A stretch of DNA of 8,287 nt from Nitrosomonas sp. Its GTDB lineage: Bacteria > Pseudomonadota > Gammaproteobacteria > Burkholderiales > Nitrosomonadaceae. The stretch is taken from NCBI GenBank assembly GCA_005779435.1, contig SXJH01000257.1:1-8287 (forward strand), read 5' to 3'. This document shows, piece by piece, positions 1-7,195 of this stretch. Numbering within the stretch: position 1 is the stretch's first letter; the number at the start of each line of letters is the position of its first letter. Under the pieces are notes generated by a model. That model had not been told where the DNA came from. It searched no databases and saw only the letters and a list, made by a program, of their open reading frames with translations. The translations under genes were made by a program, and so were the position numbers.

Positions 1-1907
1 GAGCAGAAGCCGTGGATCGCGAACGGGTCGCCGATTTTGTTGATCGCGTTGGCGAGCAATACTGTTGCCTGGCGCGTCAGATCGAGCACCGAGTAGTCGT
101 GTCCGGCGACTTTTTCGTTGGTCGATTCGGATAGATCAAGCAGCACCAGTACCGAGATGTCGCGCACTTTGCGCACCGAGCGCATCATGATGCGCGGATC
201 GGGCTGCATGCCCATGCGAATGTCGATCATCGAGCGGATGGCGGCGTTGATGTCGATTTCGTCGCCGTCTTCGAGCTTGCGGATGCGGCGCGTGCCTTGC
301 GGTTGCATTGCATCCAACAGGAATTTCATACGCGCGATTTCGCGTTTGTACTGGCTGGCGATGTCGTCGATGCATTGCATGTCGCCCAATTTGGCGCGTT
401 TTTCCTGTACTGTGGCCCAATCCGGGCGTTCCAATTGGATTTGGTAATCCCATTCGGAATAGTGGTACGGCGCCGATACCGGTTCTTTACCTTCCGACTG
501 GTTGAACGAAACGCCCATGTCTTCGTACGGGAAGAATTCGGTACCCATGACCCAGATTTCCTCTGCATCGTCACCGGCGGTTTCGACGTCGATTTCGTTG
601 GCGAATTCCATCACGTTGACGTATTTGCGCACTTGTTTCGGCGCATCGTAACCGGCCGACAGCGATTTGTTGAAGTCGAATTCCTCGAATTCCCAGAAAT
701 AACGATTGTCGTCGCGGTACGGCGCGGTGAGCACGTCGGTACGTGGGTTGTACGGAATCCTTTTGTCCATGAAACTGTGCGCCAATTGCACGCCAATGTC
801 CCACGATGTTTTGTGGCTATTGAGTTTGTCATGCGCAGCCTTGAATAGTTTGCGGCCTTCGACGATCCACGGATCCTTGTCTTTATAATCCGGATCGAGC
901 AGCGCGCGCGCCAGGCGATTCAAATAATCGCCCATCGTGACGTTCATGTCCGGGGTGGCGTTGTGCAACACCGACCAGGTTTTGCGCAAGCCTGGAAAAC
1001 GGCGGATCGACAGTTCCTCGACGCGTGCGTCTTCAATAACGGAAATCACCGCCATTTGCAGCGGATTCAAGCTTTCTGCGGATATCGGCTCCTTGGTTTC
1101 CACCAGATGCGCGGCGGCATGCGCGGCGGCTGCGCGATAGACTTCGGTTGCGGAAATGTCGCCATGGGCGTCGTATGCGTCCGGCAAATGAATGAAATAG
1201 TTTTCGATGAACGGTTTGTAGCCTTCGCGCGTTTCAAAATCGCCGGAGGTCGGTTTCATAAAGAAATCGCGTGCCCATAATGCGCGCAGATACATATTGA
1301 TACGGCGCTGCACATCGACAAACAGCGTACCTTTGCGTTCCTTCTGCAATACCGCGAGCGATTCCTTCGATTCCAGTCCGAAATAGCGGATTTGTTCTTC
1401 ATAATCGGTGCGATGCGCATGCGCACCCCACATCGCCCAGCGGCGTAGGCCGCCGAGGGTCAATTGCCCAAAGAGAATATCCAGTTTGTTGAGCATGGGG
1501 CGCATACCGCGCGGTGCCTGGGCGATCAAAGTATTCAAGAATTGCAAGTAATTCTGGAACAACTGTGCGTCGCCCAAACGCTTGGCGGCAGTATGGGAAG
1601 TAGCTAATACCAATTCAATCACAGCACCCGAAGTTCTTGAAGCGAGCGAAAGCACAGTAGTCGCCAGATCACTGATAATATCTTCACCAATTTCTTTAGT
1701 GACTAACGGGATTTCGTCGATCCAGCAATCCACTAAACTGCGCCCGCGCCCTAATCCACGGATCGCCGATGCGCCTTTCAGATAGTTATCCAGCCCACGC
1801 GCCGAAAAAGTTTTGACTGCTTCGGGCCAAGCATGACTGAGTAGCTCGATCGATTCCGGCTCCAGATCCTCGAGCAATTCTTTGTAATCGTCCAGATTGA
1901 TACTCAT
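1..1907 (-). CDS. cbbO: CbbO, VWA-domain RuBisCO activase adaptor (partial, C-terminus beyond left edge)
   Basis: CbbO partners the AAA+ protein CbbQ. In this known family the CbbQ hexamer plus one CbbO removes inhibitory sugar phosphates from form I RuBisCO in the cytoplasm, and CbbO docks through its von Willebrand A domain. I read the frame by hand from the ATG at 1907: 635 whole codons with no stop. The protein starts MSINLDDYKELLEDLEP and contains helical N-terminal segments such as RGLGRGRSLVDCWIDEIPLV. The C-terminal VWA domain begins near residue 585 with ISVLVLLDLSES. The MIDAS metal-site residues D591, S593 and S595 are intact. From memory the family is about 750-800 residues, so roughly the last 120-160 residues, including the rest of the VWA domain, lie outside. 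A weak ribosome site (AGGTG, 5 bp before the ATG) supports the start. It follows cbbQ by 53 bp on the same strand. Function is inferred from family and context. Confidence 0.93.
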   Translation of the reverse strand, partial: MSINLDDYKELLEDLEPESIELLSHAWPEAVKTFSARGLDNYLKGASAIRGLGRGRSLVDCWIDEIPLVTKEIGEDIISDLATTVLSLASRTSGAVIELVLATSHTAAKRLGDAQLFQNYLQFLNTLIAQAPRGMRPMLNKLDILFGQLTLGGLRRWAMWGAHAHRTDYEEQIRYFGLESKESLAVLQKERKGTLFVDVQRRINMYLRALWARDFFMKPTSGDFETREGYKPFIENYFIHLPDAYDAHGDISATEVYRAAAAHAAAHLVETKEPISAESLNPLQMAVISVIEDARVEELSIRRFPGLRKTWSVLHNATPDMNVTMGDYLNRLARALLDPDYKDKDPWIVEGRKLFKAAHDKLNSHKTSWDIGVQLAHSFMDKRIPYNPRTDVLTAPYRDDNRYFWEFEEFDFNKSLSAGYDAPKQVRKYVNVMEFANEIDVETAGDDAEEIWVMGTEFFPYEDMGVSFNQSEGKEPVSAPYHYSEWDYQIQLERPDWATVQEKRAKLGDMQCIDDIASQYKREIARMKFLLDAMQPQGTRRIRKLEDGDEIDINAAIRSMIDIRMGMQPDPRIMMRSVRKVRDISVLVLLDLSESTNEKVAGHDYSVLDLTRQATVLLANAINKIGDPFAIHGFC

Positions 1908-1960
1908 GGCAGCACCTATTTACGTTTCAGAACAATCAACCTATTTGCGGATAGCAGCTT

Positions 1961-2767
1961 CTAATTAAAGAATGTGCTGACTGCCGCATCCAGCGCATCG
2001 CGCATATCCGGATCGTCGGTGATCGGGCGCACCAGAGCTACGCGGCAAGCGGCATGCGCATCGACTTTCTTGGCGATCAGGCTGCCGGCATAAATCAACA
2101 TACGCGTTGAAATACCTTCATCCAGCCCGTGGCCTTTCAAATTACGGGCCCGTTCCGCAATCGATACCAGTTTGTCTGCGATGTCGGTGGATACGCCGGA
2201 TTCGTGCGCGACGATTTCACTTTCAACGTCATGGCTGGGGTAATTAAAATCCAATGCGCCAAAGCGCTGCTTAGTGGACTGCTTAAGGTCTTTCATCAAG
2301 CTTTGATAGCCGGGATTGTAGGAAATGACAATCTGGAAATCCGCGTGCGCATGAACGAGCTCGCCTTTTTTCTCCAATGGCAAGACACGACGATTGTCGG
2401 TTAACGGGTGAATCACCACGGTGGTATCCTGACGCGCCTCAACGACCTCATCCAGATAACAGATGGCGCCGTAGCGTGCAGCAATAGCCAGAGGACCATC
2501 TTGCCAATGTGTACCCGTGGCATCCAGCAAAAAGCGACCCACCAGATCGGATGCGGTCATGTCTTCGTTACACGCGACGGTAATCAGCGGTTTTTTCAGT
2601 TTCCACGCCATGTATTCGACAAAGCGCGTCTTGCCGCATCCCGTTGGGCCCTTCAGCATCATAGGCATGCGCACCGAATAGGCGGCTTCATAGAGCTCCA
2701 CCTCATCAGCTACGGGATGGTAATAGGGTTCGGTGGTTACACGGTATTGATCAATGATTTTGCTCAT
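1961..2767 (-). CDS. cbbQ: CbbQ, MoxR-type AAA+ ATPase of the RuBisCO activase
   Basis: This 268-residue protein belongs to the CbbQ/NorQ branch of MoxR AAA+ ATPases. It forms the ATP-driven ring that, with CbbO, remodels inhibited RuBisCO. Visible motifs are Walker A GPTGCGKT (residues 40-47, K46 binds phosphate), Walker B CYLDE (D106, E107 catalytic), sensor 1 in SYNPGY (N151), and the arginine-containing segment [10 protein letters not shown] (220-229). Length is normal for the family. The ATG at 2767 has a good ribosome site, AGGAG, 6 bp upstream. It lies 106 bp after cbbS, and an intrinsic terminator occupies part of that gap, so expression probably depends on read-through or on a promoter I could not identify. 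NorQ of denitrification is the main alternative; the neighbouring cbbLS and cbbO settle the call. Confidence 0.95.
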   Translation of the reverse strand: MSKIIDQYRVTTEPYYHPVADEVELYEAAYSVRMPMMLKGPTGCGKTRFVEYMAWKLKKPLITVACNEDMTASDLVGRFLLDATGTHWQDGPLAIAARYGAICYLDEVVEARQDTTVVIHPLTDNRRVLPLEKKGELVHAHADFQIVISYNPGYQSLMKDLKQSTKQRFGALDFNYPSHDVESEIVAHESGVSTDIADKLVSIAERARNLKGHGLDEGISTRMLIYAGSLIAKKVDAHAACRVALVRPITDDPDMRDALDAAVSTFFN

Positions 2768-2812
2768 GATGAACTCCTGTTATAGCGATCTGATACGTAC
2801 TTTATTTTGATC

Positions 2813-2850
2813 AAAAAAAACCCCCGCACCTTTCACAGGTAATGGGGGTT
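2813..2850 (-). terminator. Intrinsic terminator/attenuator between cbbS and cbbQ
   Basis: On the minus strand, shortly after the cbbS stop, AACCCCC (2850-2844) pairs perfectly with GGGGGTT (2825-2819). An inner ACCT/AGGT stem closes the loop, and eight T residues (2820-2813) follow. This is a textbook Rho-independent terminator. It lies inside the operon, so it probably acts as a partial stop that keeps cbbQO transcripts below cbbLS levels. That role is inferred from position. Confidence 0.88.
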
Positions 2851-2873
2851 CCAGGGTACGAAACCCGTTTATC

Positions 2874-3230
2874 TTAAACAGTCTTGCCGCGGTATATCAC
2901 CATGGCCGTGCCTTGCGATTGGTTGAAATTGTTGTAACCGATCAAACGAACATGATTGTTCGGATTGGCTTTATGACATGCGGCAGCTTCTGCCAGCACG
3001 CGGTCTACATCAGTTTCACCAAACATGGGCAGTTTCCACATATACCAGTAGGAATCCATTACATACTCCGGTTCTGTATGTTCGATGGCCGGATTCCAGC
3101 CTTTACTGATTAAATACTGCACTTGCTTTTTGATATCTTTGTCAGACATTGCAGGCAGGTAGGAAAATGTCTCAAACTTACGGCTTGCTGGATCACTGAC
3201 ACGCGATTTGTAATCGATTACTTCACTCAT
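2874..3230 (-). CDS. cbbS: RuBisCO small subunit, form IA
   Basis: The small subunit caps the L8 core to form the cytoplasmic L8S8 enzyme that fixes CO2 onto ribulose-1,5-bisphosphate. At 118 residues it has the form IA signatures [10 protein letters not shown] (19-28), [15 protein letters not shown] (42-56), [14 protein letters not shown] (61-74) and the C-terminal [15 protein letters not shown]. Its extended N-terminus (roughly residues 8-18, between DYKS and FETF) fits the cytoplasmic, CbbQO-associated 'IAq' type better than the shorter carboxysomal type, as I remember that distinction. The ATG at 3230 is preceded by GAGGA about 7 bp upstream. It lies 77 bp after cbbL and shares its transcript; a hairpin sits in that gap and a terminator follows its stop. 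Confidence 0.97.
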   Translation of the reverse strand: MSEVIDYKSRVSDPASRKFETFSYLPAMSDKDIKKQVQYLISKGWNPAIEHTEPEYVMDSYWYMWKLPMFGETDVDRVLAEAAACHKANPNNHVRLIGYNNFNQSQGTAMVIYRGKTV

Positions 3231-3254
3231 TATTTATTCCTCATTTATAGAGAG

Positions 3255-3293
3255 ATGAAGAAGAAAAGCAATGCAACCATCGCTCTTCTTCAT
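3255..3293 (-). other. Intergenic hairpin between cbbL and cbbS
   Basis: ATGAAGAAGA (3255-3264) is a perfect 10-bp inverted repeat of TCTTCTTCAT (3284-3293), with a 19-nt loop. It lies wholly in the 77-bp gap between the cbbL stop and the cbbS start. No T-tract follows on the minus strand, so it does not look like a terminator. An mRNA-stability or processing element that adjusts the large/small subunit ratio is the likeliest role, by inference. Confidence 0.5.
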
Positions 3294-3307
3294 TAGTCAT
3301 GTATTGC

Positions 3308-4729
3308 TTACTTGTGGGCTACGTCGAGCTTATCAACCGTATCAAACTCGAACTTAATTTCTTTCCATGTTTCCATGGCGATTTTCAGTTCGGGACTGCT
3401 CTTAGCCGCTTTGGTCAGAATCGCTTTGCCTTCTTTCTCGATTTCCACACCTTGGTTACGTGCTTCCACGCAGGCTTCCAATGCCACGCGGTTAGCAGCG
3501 GCACCCGCAGCATTACCCCATGGGTGACCTAAGGTACCGCCGCCAAATTGCAAGCAGGCATCATCACCGAAAATTGCGACCAGTGCTGGCATATGCCAAA
3601 CGTGAATACCGCCCGAAGCAACCGGGAATACACCTGGCATGGAACCCCAGTCTTGATCGAAGAACAGGCCGCGGCTACGATCTTCTTTAATGAAGCTATC
3701 TCGCATGGTGTCGATCCAGCCGAGGGTTGCCGCACGGTCGCCTTCCAGTTTGCCGACCACGGTACCGGAATGCAGGTGATCACCGCCCGATAAACGGAGT
3801 ACCTTAGTTAACACGCGAAAATGAATACCATGGTGCGGGTTACGATCGAGTACGGCATGCATAGCGCGGTGAATGTGCAACAGTATTCCGTTGTTACGGC
3901 ACCAGTTTGCCAAGCCCGTATTGGCCGTTAGACCGCCTGTCAAGTAATCGTGCATAATAATTGGCGCATTCAATTCCTTAGCAAACTCAGCGCGCTTGTA
4001 CATTTCTTCCGGGGTTGGTGCGGTAACGTTCAGATAGTGACCTTTGCGTTCTCCGGTTTCACGTTCTGCTTTATGCACGGCTTCCATCACGAATTCGAAA
4101 CGATCGCGCCAGCGCATAAAAGGCTGACTGTTAACGTTCTCATCGTCCTTGGTCAGATCCAAACCGCCGCGTAAGCATTCGTATACTGCGCGACCATAGT
4201 TTTTAGCAGACAGACCGAGTTTTGGTTTAATGGTGCAACCTAACAGCGCACGGCCATATTTGTTCAAACGATCGCGTTCCACTTGAATACCGGCTGGCGG
4301 TCCGCCACAGGTTTTGACGTAGGCAATCGGGAAGCGAACATCTTCCAGACGCAGTGCACGTAACGCTTTAAACCCGAAAACGTTACCAACCAATGAGGTC
4401 AGCACGTTAACCACGGATCCTTCTTCAAAAAGATCAATCGGGTAAGCTACGAAAGCATAGAAACAAGTGTCATCGCCAGGCACGTCTTCAATCTTGTATG
4501 CACGTCCTTTGTAGTAATCCAAATCGGTCAACAAATCGGTCCACACGGTAGTCCAAGTGCCCGTGGAAGATTCTGCAGCCACTGCAGCAGCCACTTCTTC
4601 ACGAGGTACGCCGGGTTGCGGCGTAATTTTGAAACATGCCAGAATATCCGTATCCAGTGGCGTGTATTCAGGCGTCCAATAAGTTTGTCTATACTCTTTT
4701 ACACCAGCGTTATATATTTTTACTGCCAT
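3308..4729 (-). CDS. cbbL: RuBisCO large subunit, form IA
   Basis: This is the catalytic subunit of ribulose-1,5-bisphosphate carboxylase/oxygenase, the CO2-fixing step of the Calvin-Benson-Bassham cycle. The 473 residues are full length. Active-site residues are all visible: E53 in [14 protein letters not shown]168 in GCTIKPKLG, the carbamylated lysine K194 with metal ligands D196 and E197 in TKDDE, H287 in HIHRAMH, and loop-6 K327 in TVVGKLEGD. The N-terminus [20 protein letters not shown] and the segment [15 protein letters not shown] mark it as form IA (proteobacterial 'green-like'), not form IC or II. The ATG at 4729 has a GGAG ribosome site about 6 bp upstream. It is the first gene of cbbLSQO, divergent from cbbR, with a probable CbbR-controlled promoter near 4864-4892. 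No missing catalytic residue was found, so the enzyme should be active. Confidence 0.99.
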   Translation of the reverse strand: MAVKIYNAGVKEYRQTYWTPEYTPLDTDILACFKITPQPGVPREEVAAAVAAESSTGTWTTVWTDLLTDLDYYKGRAYKIEDVPGDDTCFYAFVAYPIDLFEEGSVVNVLTSLVGNVFGFKALRALRLEDVRFPIAYVKTCGGPPAGIQVERDRLNKYGRALLGCTIKPKLGLSAKNYGRAVYECLRGGLDLTKDDENVNSQPFMRWRDRFEFVMEAVHKAERETGERKGHYLNVTAPTPEEMYKRAEFAKELNAPIIMHDYLTGGLTANTGLANWCRNNGILLHIHRAMHAVLDRNPHHGIHFRVLTKVLRLSGGDHLHSGTVVGKLEGDRAATLGWIDTMRDSFIKEDRSRGLFFDQDWGSMPGVFPVASGGIHVWHMPALVAIFGDDACLQFGGGTLGHPWGNAAGAAANRVALEACVEARNQGVEIEKEGKAILTKAAKSSPELKIAMETWKEIKFEFDTVDKLDVAHK

Positions 4730-4863
4730 GATTTTCTCCAGTTAAGTTCCTCTCACATCCAATAAACGAAGCCGATGAAAATGAGCGGATGTTGCGTTAC
4801 AAAATGACTGCTTGTTGATAATTGCTTGCGACTACTTGGTGATAGCTCAAATTGTTGGATTGC

Positions 4864-4892
4864 ACTATAGCGCGATCGAATCATAAGAACAA
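4864..4892 (-). promoter_or_regulatory. Candidate sigma-70-like promoter of cbbLSQO
   Basis: On the minus strand TTGTTC (4892-4887) and TATAGT (4869-4864, five of six matches to the -10 consensus) are separated by exactly 17 bp. Transcription would start near 4857, giving a leader of about 127 nt before the cbbL ATG. The -35 box is poor (three of six), as expected for a promoter needing an activator such as CbbR. The flanking inverted repeats fall at LysR-type operator positions relative to this start. No start site has been mapped. Confidence 0.55.
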
Positions 4893-4933
4893 ATCAATAA
4901 TTCTGATATTTATGATAAGGTATAGCTTATGAT
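4880..4933. promoter_or_regulatory. Candidate CbbR operator in the cbbL/cbbR divergent region
   Basis: Three copies of the 7-mer TTATGAT or its complement occur: ATCATAA at 4880-4886, TTATGAT at 4910-4916 and TTATGAT at 4927-4933. The last two flank a perfect inverted repeat, ATAAG-N6-CTTAT (4915-4930), centred near -65 from the predicted cbbL start. The first copy covers the -35/spacer region. LysR-type regulators typically hold a dyad recognition site near -65 and an activation site near -35, which matches. The dyad also lies just upstream of the cbbR start, consistent with autoregulation. Confidence 0.55.
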
Positions 4934-5009
4934 CTTTTGTTCGACTCAACCATGTTGCATATCACGTTACGCCAACTTAAAGTATTTGAATCGGTCGCCC
5001 GACACTTAA
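4929..5009 (+). other. Short upstream ORF overlapping the cbbR start (26 codons)
   Basis: An ATG at 4929 has an AAGG ribosome-site-like sequence 8 bp upstream (4917-4920) and opens a 26-codon frame ending in TAA at 5007-5009. It overlaps the beginning of cbbR in a different frame. The cbbR ATG at 4952 lacks any ribosome site of its own, so the small frame could matter for its translation. Equally the AAGG may be part of the operator repeat by chance. No similarity of the peptide is recognised. Confidence 0.25.
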
Positions 5010-5866
5010 GCTATTCACGCGCCGCCGATGAGCTCCATTTGACTCAACCCGCTGTTTCCATGCAAATAAGGCAGTTGGAGGGCAACGTCAGCTTACCGCT
5101 ATTCGAGCAATTGGGTAAGCGAATTTATCTGACCGAAGCCGGACGCGAGTTGTATCAATACAGCCGCGCAATTGCGCAACAATTGGCCGACATGGAAGTG
5201 GCGCTGGACGAATTGAAAGGCATGGAACGCGGCAAATTGAATATTGCCGTCGTGACCACCGCCAATTATTTTGCGCCGCATTTGCTGGCAAAATTCTGCC
5301 AGCGCTACCAAGGCGTCACCGTCAGCTTAAACGTTTCCAATCGCGAGGCCGTGTTAAAACAACTCGCCGACAATTTGATCGATCTCGCGATCATGGGTCA
5401 ACCGCCGGAAAATCTCGACATCGACAGCGAATCGTTCATGGAAAACCCGCTGGTGGTGGTTGCCCCGCCTAATCATCCGTTATGCCGGGAGCAAAATATC
5501 CCGGTCGAGCGATTGGCGCAGGAAATTTTTCTGGTGCGCGAATCCGGTTCCGGGACGCGCAGCGCGATGGAGCGTTTTTTTGCCGAGCACAACATTAAAA
5601 TCAATAAAGGCATGGAAACGGACACCACCGAAGCGATCAAGCAAGCGGTTCAAGCAGGCATGGGGCTGGGCATCATGTCGCAACACACGGCGGAACTGGA
5701 GCTTGAAACAGGACGATTAAAGGTTCTCGATGTGCAAGGATTTCCAATCATTCGCTATTGGCATGTGGTCAATCGCAAGAATAAGCGCCTATCCAGCGTA
5801 GCGAATACATTCCGCGATTTTTTGCTGAAAGAAGCAACCGATTTATTGATAACCTCGAAAAAATGA
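4952..5866 (+). CDS. cbbR: CbbR, LysR-type regulator of the RuBisCO operon
   Basis: LysR-family transcription factor, 304 residues from the ATG at 4952; an in-frame TTG at 4937 would add five residues. The N-terminal winged helix-turn-helix covers about residues 5-64, with the typical RAADELHLTQPAVSMQIRQL (23-42), where a LysR protein contacts DNA. The type-2 periplasmic-binding-protein-like effector domain spans about residues 95-295 (KLNIAVV onward; FLVRESGSGTR at 193-203). CbbR proteins activate cbb operons and sense metabolites such as NADPH or RuBP derivatives; the ligand here cannot be read from sequence. It is transcribed divergently from cbbL across a 222-bp region holding the candidate operator. 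I preferred 4952 because MLHITLRQLKVFE matches usual LysR N-termini, but no ribosome site precedes it. The next gene follows after 55 bp. Confidence 0.93.
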   Translation: MLHITLRQLKVFESVARHLSYSRAADELHLTQPAVSMQIRQLEGNVSLPLFEQLGKRIYLTEAGRELYQYSRAIAQQLADMEVALDELKGMERGKLNIAVVTTANYFAPHLLAKFCQRYQGVTVSLNVSNREAVLKQLADNLIDLAIMGQPPENLDIDSESFMENPLVVVAPPNHPLCREQNIPVERLAQEIFLVRESGSGTRSAMERFFAEHNIKINKGMETDTTEAIKQAVQAGMGLGIMSQHTAELELETGRLKVLDVQGFPIIRYWHVVNRKNKRLSSVANTFRDFLLKEATDLLITSKK

Positions 5867-5921
5867 GAATACTGCGTTATCCAATTTGATATAGTTCTCA
5901 AAAATAAATCGCCCTAAGGGA

Positions 5922-6650
5922 TTGAAAGCTCATGACCGGCTCAAAATCGCATACCCAAGCCATCGATCACTCTCGGAAATCGACGCCAATCTTTCTCTAC
6001 CTGTGGCTTGCAGCTTAATTGCAGCGATCATTTTGCTGATAGACATCAGAATACCGCTAGGCATAGCCGCCGGCGTTCCTTATATCATCGTGGTTTTGAT
6101 ATCGCTCAAATCCTCGGAGAATCGCTTCACAATTATCGTCGCGCTGACATGCACGTTATTTGTCGGTATCGGTTATCTGGCTTCGCCGCCCGCGCCGGAT
6201 TATGTGCCCTTTTACCAGATCGCCGCCAACCGCTCCTTAACCATCGCGGCAATTTGGGTGGTAGCCATAATGGCATTGATCCAGCGCAATAGAAACAATG
6301 AATTGCATCAAATGCAATTGCAACACTTGGAATCGATGAAAGAAACCGAAATTCAAAAAGAAAAACTAAAAATTTTGAAAGCAACGATGCGTACGGTACA
6401 AGATATTACCGGGAATTTTTTGAATAACCTGCAGTACTTTACTTTTGAGATTGAGAAAAACAAAACCTTATCGCCGGATTCGATTAAGAAACTCGATGAA
6501 TTGATCCATGACACGGCGAGCCGCATCAACAAGCTGGGTAACTTGGAAGAAGTGCGCGAAAAGAAAATGGCCGGTGATATGATAGGCATCGATTATGAGT
6601 ATCCGAAAAAGGATACAACGGATTCGAGAGCAACAATTAATAAGGAGTAG
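5922..6650 (+). CDS. Membrane sensor-like protein with coiled coil and a His-less kinase dimerisation-like segment
   Basis: This protein of up to 242 residues is not a recognised named gene. Four hydrophobic segments lie near residues 27-40, 46-62, 70-86 and 106-120. The stretch RIPLGIAAGVPYIIVVLISL and the later AANRSLTIAAIWVVAIMALI resemble the membrane sensor modules of some bacterial histidine kinases. A charged coiled coil follows (about 122-155), then a helical pair (155-211) containing TVQDITGNFLNNLQYF and IHDTASRINKLGNLEEV. That part looks like a kinase dimerisation domain, but the usual phospho-acceptor His position is not histidine and no ATPase domain follows. It could be a signalling scaffold or a non-catalytic partner of a separate kinase. 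The start is uncertain: TTG 5922 lies only 1 bp after AAGGG, and GTG 6003 is a second option. Its stop lies 2 bp before the next ATG, so the two are probably co-transcribed. Confidence 0.75.
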   Translation: MKAHDRLKIAYPSHRSLSEIDANLSLPVACSLIAAIILLIDIRIPLGIAAGVPYIIVVLISLKSSENRFTIIVALTCTLFVGIGYLASPPAPDYVPFYQIAANRSLTIAAIWVVAIMALIQRNRNNELHQMQLQHLESMKETEIQKEKLKILKATMRTVQDITGNFLNNLQYFTFEIEKNKTLSPDSIKKLDELIHDTASRINKLGNLEEVREKKMAGDMIGIDYEYPKKDTTDSRATINKE

Positions 6651-6652
6651 CG

Positions 6653-6880
6653 ATGGCGGGGCAAGGATCGGGCGGTAATGTATTGGCTGCGGTGTGCAGC
6701 TTCTTCATACCGGGTTTGGGGCAATTGGTGCAAGGACGGATACTGCCGGCGTTGCTGTTTTTCGTGGTGACCGGTATGGGTTATTTCTTCTGGGTATTGA
6801 TCGTTCCTGCGGTTATTGCCGGGATCGTTCATCTGTGGTCGATTATCGATGCAGCGCGCTTCGATCCTGTTGCCGGTTAA
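6653..6880 (+). CDS. Small two-helix membrane protein (TM2-like)
   Basis: This 75-residue protein has two hydrophobic spans, about residues 9-25 extending to 40 (VLAAVCSFFIPGLGQLVQGR then ILPALLFFVVTGMGYFFWVL) and 47-64 (VLIVPAVIAGIVHLWSIIDA). The pattern FFIPGLGQLVQGR followed by hydrophobic helices and a closing WSIIDAAR resembles small TM2-domain-like inner-membrane proteins; no function is established for these. The ATG is well supported by AAGGAG 5 bp upstream, located inside the last codons of the preceding gene, so translation is probably coupled to it. Its stop abuts the stop of the opposite-strand gene directly, with no terminator between them. Confidence 0.8.
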   Translation: MAGQGSGGNVLAAVCSFFIPGLGQLVQGRILPALLFFVVTGMGYFFWVLIVPAVIAGIVHLWSIIDAARFDPVAG

Positions 6881-7195
6881 TCAACGAGAAATATGACGCA
6901 ACCAGGCTTGCGCGGCGGTTCCGAATAAACTGACGGCCACCGCAACGCTGCTGCCGGGTTCTTCCGCATAATCTTCCTCGATAACGACACAGTCCGGAAA
7001 TATTTGCAGGCAATAGGCATTGCCGATTCGCTCCCAGCCGGGTATTTCCCCGGCGTTTACCGCATCGATTTTTTCCAGCAATTCGCTAGCCGCTTCGCGG
7101 CTCTTTTGAATATCGACGGTCAAATAAGCGACAACGGCCCGATGCACCGGATCGTCAGGGTTGTATCCCGGCCACGCGAAAGCTGTTGCGTTCAT
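6881..7195 (-). CDS. Small acidic protein overlapping the EndoU gene; candidate immunity protein
   Basis: This 104-residue protein has no signal peptide or membrane span and should be cytoplasmic. Its ATG overlaps the TGA of the upstream EndoU-like gene (ATGA at 7192-7195), and it has no ribosome site of its own, so translation is probably coupled. Visible features are a helix with charged residues (SREAASELLEKIDAVNAGE, 32-50), the motif GWERIGNAYCLQI (53-65), an acidic patch VVIEEDYAEEP (69-79) and a hydrophobic C-terminal part. The W-x-R-x-G-x-x-Y layout is loosely like the UPF0231/YacL family, which I offer only as a weak resemblance. Acidic charge and tight coupling to a nuclease-like gene suggest an inhibitor or immunity role; this is inference. 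It ends directly against the convergent membrane gene. Confidence 0.72.
   Translation of the reverse strand: MNATAFAWPGYNPDDPVHRAVVAYLTVDIQKSREAASELLEKIDAVNAGEIPGWERIGNAYCLQIFPDCVVIEEDYAEEPGSSVAVAVSLFGTAAQAWLRHISR

Noticed and set aside
297..848. 183-codon plus-strand open frame
   Set aside because: It is antisense to cbbO, whose frame is open throughout with clear family features. The plus-strand protein has no recognisable domain or ribosome site.
2408..2785. 125-codon plus-strand open frame over the start of cbbQ
   Set aside because: It is a shadow of cbbQ, which carries intact Walker motifs on the opposite strand.
4757..4860. ATCCAA/TTGGAT pair spanning the cbbL leader as a long-range RNA fold
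   Set aside because: Only six pairs match across about 100 bases, and the predicted transcript starts inside one arm, so chance is the simpler explanation.
5864..5905. TGAGAA/TTCTCA inverted repeat after cbbR as a terminator
   Set aside because: The stem is only six pairs with a long loop and is followed by A residues, not T, on the plus strand.
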